Shown in pieces: positions 6,382 to 10,379 of a stretch of 10,379 bases of DNA; the first letter of the stretch is position 1; every line of letters starts with the position of its first letter. Both the position numbers and the translations under genes were made by a program. Location: the NCBI GenBank assembly GCA_902796875.1, contig CADBQT010000235.1, forward strand, positions 1 through 10,379. Direction: 5' to 3'. The stretch comes from an uncultured Eubacteriales bacterium (GTDB taxonomy: Bacteria; Bacillota; Clostridia; Peptostreptococcales; Anaerovoracaceae). Below the pieces are notes generated by a model, which made no database searches, was not told where the DNA came from, and was given only the letters and a program-made list of their open reading frames with translations.

Positions 6382-8058
6382 AAACGTAAACGCGCCGATC
6401 TGAATGTCCGGCAGTTCGGTCACCTCCGGCAGATAGTCCGCGCAGCACACCGCGTGGACAAACGCCATGAAACCGTCTGTCTTTCTCAGTTTCGGCTCGA
6501 TTTTCCCGTATGTGATATTCCCGTTGTTGTTGATGGTCTTGGTGTTATTTGTGTACCAGCACATCATACGGTCAAAGCCCGCCAGCTTCTGGTTGACGAA
6601 CAGACTGTTGATAATGGGACTGGCCTTGATAATGTCCGAAGGACGAACCAGCCAGATCCGTTTTTCCTTCTTGTCGAAGGCGTCGAGGCCTACCTTCCGA
6701 AAGGCGGCGTTGAGCAGGGAGACCCGGTAGTTATCGATGCCGATCATGGCGATGTTGTACCGCCGTCCCATATCGGCGAACCAGTTGGCAACCAAATCTG
6801 GCGGGATCTCCACATCCTCCACGATCTCACAGATCCCCTGTTCCGCCCATTTCTCGATGGGGGCGTGGATGTTTGGCAGATCCTTGCTCCGCCGGCAGAT
6901 AAACGAGTGGTGGAGGATTCCGTACTCCTCACCCTTGCGAAACAGGAGGATGCATCCGACAAAGTCATTGGTCTTGGTGTAGTCCACGCCGCCGACGCAG
7001 GTCATTCCGGGTTTGATCGCAAAGGCGGGACCCCGGCAGCAGGCCACAATGTCCTCCCACTCGGCCACCGCCTTCTGAGGATCGCTCACCGGATAGTTGC
7101 AGCGCTTGGCCAGAAATTCCGGATAATATTCCGGCGTGGCCTTCATGTTCATGATCTCCTGCTCGATGGTGGTCCGAAGAGAATGGAAGGACGGATATGC
7201 CAGGGAGGGATTCGCCTTCACCAGCTTGTCTACCTGGTCCCATTCGCTCTCATCCTCGATGCGGAACCAGTTGACGAAGGTCCGGTTGAGAGGGTTATAC
7301 TCCCGCAGGATCTCTTCATTCTGGGCTTTCTCATCGTCCAGAACACCGTCCCGGATATGGCCGTCAGTTGTGATGGTGATCTCTCGCCACCATTTCATTT
7401 TGCCAAGGCCGGATTTCAGCGTGTTCATGTTGGTGGTATCCGTGTACTGATGCTTCTCGTCGTAGATGATGCAGCCGGTCCGTTTGGAGTCTTTGTTTTT
7501 GGTGCTGGTGGTGTTCAGCCGGAACTCGGCGTGCATCTTCTTCCCGATGATCTTTTCTGCGGTCCACTTATAGTTGGAGGCCAGGGCCCGGGCAAACCTC
7601 GGATTGACCGGATCGTCCAGGATGTCATACACGTCCCTGATAGACGTGGCAGCCTGATCCTCGCCGTTGGCGATCAGATCCACGTTATACCCCCGGACCC
7701 CGTGCAGGGGAGAGATGAAATAGAACGCCAGGAAATCAATGAAGCCGTTCTTCCCGGCGCCTCGTCCGATGATGTCCCGGATCACATGGAAGAAGATGTC
7801 GTCCTCCTGGCCGGGGGTCTGCAAAAAGACGCCTGCGATGATCGCGAACTGAAATTTCTCCCATGGAAGAAGCTCATAGGGGAAATATTTTTGCAGGCTT
7901 AGGCCTCTTGCAATCCTGTCCGCATCAACGAAGACGTCTTTCCGCTCTAAGACCGGGATGATGTTGTTGTCCAGCAGCAGCTCCTGTTCCTTGCAGTGCT
8001 CGATGTGATTCCCCTTGATGAGGTAGATCCACTCGTCTATGTTCGGTTCATAACTCAT
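6379..8058 (-). CDS. terL: Terminase large subunit (ATPase and nuclease)
   Basis: A 559-residue DNA packaging motor. ATPase part: Walker A-like GRGAGKN at about 98-104 and Walker B CIIYDEKH at about 196-203 with the D-E pair. Nuclease part with an RNase H-like acidic set: Asp in GVDYTKTNDF (about 359), Asp in MIGIDNYR (about 442) and Asp in KTDGFMAFVHA (about 528). This layout fits the Terminase_1/YmfN-like group. The start is ambiguous: ATG at 8058 overlaps the small subunit's stop region by 11 bases, while an in-frame GTG at 8070 would add four residues (MLIL); ATG is preferred because the GTG is only two bases from the AAGGA. The stop codon TAG is reused in the portal ribosome binding site. 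Length and motifs look complete, with no frameshift. Confidence 0.97.
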   Translation of the reverse strand: MSYEPNIDEWIYLIKGNHIEHCKEQELLLDNNIIPVLERKDVFVDADRIARGLSLQKYFPYELLPWEKFQFAIIAGVFLQTPGQEDDIFFHVIRDIIGRGAGKNGFIDFLAFYFISPLHGVRGYNVDLIANGEDQAATSIRDVYDILDDPVNPRFARALASNYKWTAEKIIGKKMHAEFRLNTTSTKNKDSKRTGCIIYDEKHQYTDTTNMNTLKSGLGKMKWWREITITTDGHIRDGVLDDEKAQNEEILREYNPLNRTFVNWFRIEDESEWDQVDKLVKANPSLAYPSFHSLRTTIEQEIMNMKATPEYYPEFLAKRCNYPVSDPQKAVAEWEDIVACCRGPAFAIKPGMTCVGGVDYTKTNDFVGCILLFRKGEEYGILHHSFICRRSKDLPNIHAPIEKWAEQGICEIVEDVEIPPDLVANWFADMGRRYNIAMIGIDNYRVSLLNAAFRKVGLDAFDKKEKRIWLVRPSDIIKASPIINSLFVNQKLAGFDRMMCWYTNNTKTINNNGNITYGKIEPKLRKTDGFMAFVHAVCCADYLPEVTELPDIQIGAFTF

Positions 8059-8383
8059 CAAAATCAGCACCGTCCTTGTTGATATTGTCCGTGGAGATAT
8101 CCAGCTGACTGAGGATGGACAGCATTTGTCGGTTTACCGTCGGCAGCAGTTTGACGCTGGGATTATCCTTTTCTGTCAGGCCGCCACCGGCCGTCATATA
8201 CTGCACCCGCAATCCGTTCTCCTTGATGTCTTCCGTCAGCCGCTCCTTGAGGCCCCAGAGTTCCATGTAGTCCCGGACCAGGTCCACCATGAACGGAACG
8301 TCCGCACCCTTGGCCCGGAGCTGTTCCACCAGGGCTTTGTGGATCTGGGTCCGGCTGATTTTCGCAAGGCTGATCTTTGCCAT
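8048..8383 (-). CDS. terS: Terminase small subunit, P27 family-like
   Basis: A 111-residue DNA-recognition subunit of the terminase, expected to bind the packaging start site and hand DNA to the large subunit. The sequence is helical throughout: SRTQIHKALVEQLRAKGADV, then FMVDLVRDYMELWGLKERLTED, a variable IKENGLRVQYMTAGGGLTEK segment and NPSVKLLPTVNRQMLSILSQ. The middle pair (yv.ly...l.e.i...G......n....NP.......) and the conserved 'NPSVK' are P27-like. The acidic C-terminus (GADFDEL) overlaps the large subunit start. The ATG at 8383 follows GGAGGGAG with about nine bases spacing. Size, location between HNH and large terminase, and motif all agree. Confidence 0.88.
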   Translation of the reverse strand: MAKISLAKISRTQIHKALVEQLRAKGADVPFMVDLVRDYMELWGLKERLTEDIKENGLRVQYMTAGGGLTEKDNPSVKLLPTVNRQMLSILSQLDISTDNINKDGADFDEL

Positions 8384-8492
8384 GGCCTGTTCACTCCCTC
8401 CGATGTATTTTCACGCGCGAAAAAGCTCGCTAAGCTATCCTTGACGCCGGTCCTCCATAGCCCGTCCGCTTTTCGTTTTTTTGACCGGGGGG
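8384..8492 (-). other. Non-coding gap between HNH nuclease and small terminase
   Basis: These 109 bases hold the small terminase ribosome binding site (GGAGGGAG) and a short inverted repeat TTTTC-acgcgc-GAAAA (8408-8423). A frame open from an ATG at 8499 crosses the gap but has no good ribosome binding site and runs on through the small terminase gene out of frame. No terminator or promoter is convincing. Confidence 0.5.
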
Positions 8493-8828
8493 CTACCATT
8501 TTTCTTCATTACGAAAAGAGTTCGGCGTGTACTGCTTTTCGGGATGCACCTCGTTGTGGCAGGCCTCGCACAGGCTTTGCAGATTGCTGTCCGACAGGGC
8601 CAGCTCCGGTGCGTCCTTCAGGTGCTTGATATGATGGACGGTGACCGCCATTGTATATCTGCCCCGGGCCCGGCACCGCTGACACTGGCTGTGATCTCTG
8701 TCCAGGATCTCCTTCCTCTTGGCCCGCCATTCTTTTGTGTGGTAAAACGCCTTCCACCCTCGATAGCTTTGGGCGGACAGCGTACGAATCCACTGGCCGG
8801 TTTTTTGTTGATCGTCAGTAAAACGCAT
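8493..8828 (-). CDS. HNH endonuclease (terminase-associated)
   Basis: A 111-residue HNH nuclease. Landmarks: W-x-x-K-R-K-E-I-L-D-R-D at 34-45, a zinc-binding CQRC at 49-52, the catalytic HHIKHLKDAPELALSD beginning at His65-His66, NLQSLCEAC with the second zinc pair C87/C90, and HNEVH at 91-95. Phages with HNH next to the terminase use it, at least in HK97 (gp74), to support cos-site cutting by the terminase. The start at 8828 (MRFTDDQQK) is chosen: AAGGGTGG precedes it. The same frame stays open upstream to an alternative start at 8993 (55 more codons), but that part is unlike an HNH protein and lies in the repeat-rich gap. No truncation is visible. Confidence 0.9.
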   Translation of the reverse strand: MRFTDDQQKTGQWIRTLSAQSYRGWKAFYHTKEWRAKRKEILDRDHSQCQRCRARGRYTMAVTVHHIKHLKDAPELALSDSNLQSLCEACHNEVHPEKQYTPNSFRNEEKW

Positions 8829-8940
8829 GGTGTACCCACCCTTAGTACAACAATGCCCCGCCGCAGCCGGCAGGACATTATCGTGTATTGATACAGAATA
8901 TAGGGAGAAGAGAAAAGCGTTGCTTCCGTCGCCGGTCCTG

Positions 8941-8983
8941 CCCGGGTGCGGGAGAGATTCGCCCAACCGGAATCGCACCGGGG
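8941..8983. repeat. Imperfect long inverted repeat (possible RNA hairpin or protein-binding site)
   Basis: The plus strand reads CCCGGGTGCG, ggaga, GATTC, a 9-nt loop, then GAATCGCACCGGGG. GATTC/GAATC pair, and GGTGC pairs with GCACC; a further CCC/GGG pairing needs one bulge. The symmetry holds for either strand, so the strand of any RNA is undetermined. Confidence 0.6.
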
Positions 8984-8987
8984 CCGC

Positions 8988-9027
8988 TGTCATGCGGAGC
9001 CGCTTTTACGGGCCGCGGCTTGTGACA
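8988..9027. repeat. Two-step inverted repeat ending at a Shine-Dalgarno sequence
   Basis: On the plus strand TGTCA (8988-8992) pairs with TGACA (9023-9027), and AGCCGC (8998-9003) pairs with GCGGCT (9015-9020) around an 11-nt loop. CCGC (8984-8987) could instead pair with GCGG (8994-8997). The downstream arm ends exactly where AAAGGAGG (9027-9034) begins. Confidence 0.6.
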
Positions 9028-9042
9028 AAGGAGGCGATTCAT

Positions 9043-9120
9043 ATGAAACTTTATCGCCGGACGCTCACCTTTCGGCGTTCGCCATGGTATCACTTTATCA
9101 CGGTTTTTTGGCTCTGTTAG
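9043..9120 (+). CDS. Candidate 25-residue peptide on the opposite strand; function unknown
   Basis: Encodes MKLYRRTLTFRRSPWYHFITVFWLC, too short for most gene finders. It is the only plus-strand ORF in the window with a strong ribosome binding site: AAAGGAGG (9027-9034), eight bases before the ATG. The N-terminal half is basic (four Arg) and the C-terminal half is aromatic/hydrophobic (WYHFITVFWLC), a pattern seen in small membrane-active peptides; the hydrophobic part is short for a full membrane helix. It lies against the direction of the operon, and its TAG overlaps the end of the late regulator gene by three bases (convergent). No plus-strand promoter is convincing. It may be a real small gene with a structured leader, or chance within a non-coding region. 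I do not recognise a family. Confidence 0.4.
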   Translation: MKLYRRTLTFRRSPWYHFITVFWLC

Positions 9121-9515
9121 GCCAACTTTGCCAGGTAGCCCATATTTTTCGCTACCTCCCAGACAAATCGGCCGTTCCGCCGTCTGGCCGTTCGGGGGCT
9201 GATGTGCAGCCGGTACCCGACTGTTTCAAAATTGCGGACGCCCTTCCAGTGGTACAGCCGCACCACCTCCAGGACCTCATCGGAGACCCGCTCCATGGCC
9301 CGCTCCACGGCGTCCAGGTCGTCCTCCTCCCTGGGAGAAAGCTGGCGCAGAGCGCTGTTCTCTGTTCTCCTGCTCCCGCCGGAGCCCCCAGGCGCGCCGG
9401 AATAGTTGGCTGTGGTGCTGACGCTCTGGACCGCGTCCTTGGCCGCCCGGAGCGCCGGGTAGTTCCGGATCACCCGCAGGACGTTTCCGTACCACCAGTA
9501 TCTCGGTCTGCTCAT
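9117..9515 (-). CDS. ArpU/RinA-like phage late transcription regulator (sigma-70 region 4-like)
   Basis: A 132-residue basic protein. It begins MSRPRYWWYGNVLRVIRNYP, a typical opening of clostridial phage regulators of this group, followed by a Gly/Ser linker (NYSGAPGGSGGSRRTEN). Residues 61-92 form a helix (PREEDDLDAVERAMERVSDE and on), and about 93-120 look like a helix-turn-helix (RNFETVGYRLHISPRTARRR). In staphylococcal and enterococcal phages such proteins (RinA, ArpU) activate late gene transcription from near the terminase genes, which matches this gene's place before the packaging module. The ATG at 9515 follows AGAGGAGG; an in-frame start at 9572 would give 19 poorly conserved-looking residues and overlap the 14-codon ORF. 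Target site presumably lies in the downstream gap. Confidence 0.82.
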   Translation of the reverse strand: MSRPRYWWYGNVLRVIRNYPALRAAKDAVQSVSTTANYSGAPGGSGGSRRTENSALRQLSPREEDDLDAVERAMERVSDEVLEVVRLYHWKGVRNFETVGYRLHISPRTARRRNGRFVWEVAKNMGYLAKLA

Positions 9516-9537
9516 GGGCTGCCTCCTCTCTGCTCTC

Positions 9538-9582
9538 TCATTGGGTGGCCCGGTACCAGGCCACGTATTCATTCAGTGTCAT
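9538..9582 (-). CDS. Possible 14-residue small ORF
   Basis: In the 82-nt space between the winged-helix gene and the regulator lies ATG at 9582 to TGA at 9538, encoding MTLNEYVAWYRATQ. GAGGTGA about six bases before the ATG is a good ribosome binding site that has no other gene to serve. It could be a coupling/leader peptide for the regulator or the remnant of a longer gene. Evidence is limited to the ribosome binding site and position. Confidence 0.35.
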   Translation of the reverse strand: MTLNEYVAWYRATQ

Positions 9583-9597
9583 ACCGGTCACCTCGTT

Positions 9598-9852
9598 TCA
9601 GATCCAGCCGTCGGCATACCAGTACAGATTGGCGCCGCGCTCCTTCCCGTTCTCCACCCGTCTCCGGATGACGATGCCGCCATCTGCCATGTCCCTGACG
9701 TATTTGTCAAAGGTTTTCGGGTGGAGATAGCAGCCCTCCTCCTCGCATCGCCTGATCAGCTGATGTTTCGACAGTGGCGTGTCTTCTCTGGTCTCATCCA
9801 CCAGGATGCGGAGGAGTACCAGAGCCTTGGCGAAATTGCTTTCATACGCCAT
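9598..9852 (-). CDS. Small winged-helix-like protein, uncharacterised
   Basis: An 84-residue protein, not assigned to a named family. A helix (NFAKALVLLRILVDETRED) is followed by PLSKHQLIRRCEEEGCYLHP and KTFDKYVRDMADGGIVIRRR, a layout like a winged helix: L..L.e.....l.k..l......i...tf.r.i..l...G..I. This resembles the N-terminal DNA-binding part of WYL-type regulators, but no WYL domain is present. The C-terminal strand is ANLYWYADGWI. The start at 9852 overlaps the upstream gene by 11 bases. It may be an accessory regulator of the late switch; this is inference from fold-like pattern and position next to the RinA-like gene. Confidence 0.6.
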   Translation of the reverse strand: MAYESNFAKALVLLRILVDETREDTPLSKHQLIRRCEEEGCYLHPKTFDKYVRDMADGGIVIRRRVENGKERGANLYWYADGWI

Positions 9853-10162
9853 ATCGCGCCTCCCATGGGACGAACCGGTCCCCCAATATCTGCTCTAACT
9901 TCTGGTCCACTTTGGCCCGGGTGTAAACGATGTCCGGGTCGTCCGCCCCGTCAGAGACGGCCATTTCCGCATACTCCCGGAACACCGCTTCGTAGGTCTC
10001 CTGGAGCTTGGAGAGGCGGTCCGGGCCGAAGCCGAAGGCGGCGTTGGCGGCGATGAGCATCATGTCGCAGCACTGCTGGAGGGTGAAGGAGCGCTGACGG
10101 GCAATGTCGCGCAGATGCTTGGCCTCGATGCCGGCCAGCATGGGATTTACTCTTCTTGCCAT
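9842..10162 (-). CDS. Conserved phage hypothetical protein
   Basis: A 106-residue protein of unknown function, mostly helical by appearance. It starts MARRVNPMLAGIEAKHLRDI, followed by RSFTLQQCCDMMLIAANAAF and GFGPDRLSKLQETYEAVFRE, an acidic SDGADDPDIVYTRAKVDQKL stretch and a C-terminal GDRFVPWEARYGV. The composition resembles small proteins seen just before the late regulator in gut Clostridia prophages, as I recall them. No enzyme motif, signal peptide or membrane segment is seen. Its first 16 bases overlap the upstream DUF5664-type gene, so translation is probably coupled. Confidence 0.65.
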   Translation of the reverse strand: MARRVNPMLAGIEAKHLRDIARQRSFTLQQCCDMMLIAANAAFGFGPDRLSKLQETYEAVFREYAEMAVSDGADDPDIVYTRAKVDQKLEQILGDRFVPWEARYGV

Positions 10163-10379
10163 TGCTTGTCCTCCAGCTCACACAGAAACGCCACGTTGCA
10201 GGCCAGGTTCCACAGGTGAGGCAGGCCGCTCTCCTCATCGGTGCCGGACGGGTTGGCGATGTAATCCAGCAGATGCCGGAACGCTGCGTCCAGGTACCGC
10301 TGGGGCTCCACGGCCTTCCAGTTATCCGGATCTCCGTATTTCCGGGTGCCGTACTCCCGGATCCGGGCGATGTCGAAGA
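10147..10379 (-). CDS. DUF5664-type (dATP/dGTP diphosphohydrolase-like N-terminal domain) protein, C-terminal part
   Basis: The 5' end lies beyond the right edge; 76 residues are visible before TAA at 10147. The visible part reads FDIARIREYGTRKYGDPDNW, then a PQRYLDAAFRHLLDYI helix, DEESGLPHLWNLACNVAFL and ELEDKQW. The motifs YG..KYgD..NW, RH....... DeeSGLPHL.h...N..fL are characteristic of the phage domain annotated as dATP/dGTP diphosphohydrolase N-terminal/DUF5664; conserved His, Asp/Glu and His could form a metal site, as in MazG/HD-like nucleotide pyrophosphohydrolases. A role in phage nucleotide metabolism is inference from the domain name. It belongs to the middle-gene cluster before the late switch. 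Confidence 0.8.
   Translation of the reverse strand, partial: FDIARIREYGTRKYGDPDNWKAVEPQRYLDAAFRHLLDYIANPSGTDEESGLPHLWNLACNVAFLCELEDKQWQEE

Larger units (their letters stand above)
8829..9116. promoter_or_regulatory. Intergenic regulatory region; candidate late promoter and/or cos region
   Basis: The only gap of size in a tightly packed operon (288 nt), between the late regulator and the terminase genes. It contains two strong inverted repeats (8941-8983 and 8988-9027), a 12-bp palindrome TGTATTGATACA (8884-8895), and a 25-codon ORF on the plus strand. A GATAAT on the minus strand (8882-8877) could be a -10 box for terminase-direction transcription, but no good -35 is seen 16-19 bases before it, as might be expected for an activator-dependent promoter. 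Function is inferred from position only. Confidence 0.4.

Noticed and set aside
6310..7902. 530-codon open frame on the plus strand opposite terL
   Set aside because: It is antisense to a gene with clear Walker and nuclease motifs; it has no plausible ribosome binding site or known domain. High G+C keeps the antisense frame free of stops.
8400..8440. Inverted repeats TTTTC/GAAAA and AGCT/AGCT between HNH and terS
   Set aside because: Stems are short and A/T-only or self-palindromic, with no following T run; a terminator inside the terminase operon would also make little sense.
8941..8990. tRNA-like T-loop (ggtgcgattcc on the minus strand)
   Set aside because: The loop lacks the T-T-C-G-A consensus and no acceptor, D or anticodon arm can be drawn around it.
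8829..8993. N-terminal extension of the HNH protein by 55 codons
   Set aside because: Open in frame, but it falls in the repeat-rich gap, is unlike HNH proteins, and a closer start with AAGGGTGG gives a normal-size nuclease. Not fully excluded.
9080..9116. Possible terminator near the T run at 9102-9109 (plus) or A run (minus)
   Set aside because: No stable stem directly precedes the T run on the plus strand, and on the minus strand it is an A run.

Overview
The window is one contiguous, leftward-transcribed (minus strand) block of a tailed bacteriophage or prophage. Almost every protein-coding gene lies on the minus strand, packed with overlaps or gaps of a few bases. It is the packaging, head, neck and tail-start module of a siphovirus-like phage with an HK97-type capsid. 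High G+C, frequent AAGGAGG-type Shine-Dalgarno sequences, GTG/TTG starts and gene types familiar from gut Clostridia prophages suggest a high-GC Firmicutes host (Oscillospiraceae or relatives). That host call is inference. No integrase, repressor, lysis gene or att site is in view, so prophage versus free phage cannot be decided here.

In transcription order (right to left): an entry segment (9538-10379) holds the C-terminal part of a DUF5664-type protein, two small uncharacterised proteins (one winged-helix-like), a possible 14-codon ORF, and an ArpU/RinA-like late transcription regulator. Next is the only sizeable gap (8829-9116, 288 nt). It contains strong inverted repeats and a well-formed 25-codon ORF on the opposite (plus) strand, and is the best place for a late promoter or cos site. 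The packaging segment (6379-8828) encodes an HNH nuclease, a P27-like small terminase and the large terminase. The head segment (3174-6365) encodes portal, ClpP-like prohead protease and major capsid protein. The neck segment (1826-3156) encodes a gp6-like connector, head-closure protein, HK97 gp10-like protein and a tail terminator. The tail segment (1-1810) encodes the major tail protein, a tail assembly chaperone and the N-terminal 220 residues of the tape measure protein.

The genes form one assembly line. The regulator probably switches on the late operon. The terminase with HNH cuts and pumps DNA through the portal into a capsid matured by the ClpP-like protease, and neck proteins join the head to a tail built on the tape measure with help from the chaperone. 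The most precise signal in the window is a textbook -1 programmed frameshift site at the end of the chaperone gene: slippery A_AAA_AAC, a 5-nt spacer and a perfect 9-bp stem-loop. It extends the 116-residue protein to 174 residues. The least explained element is the structured intergenic region with the plus-strand 25-codon ORF.
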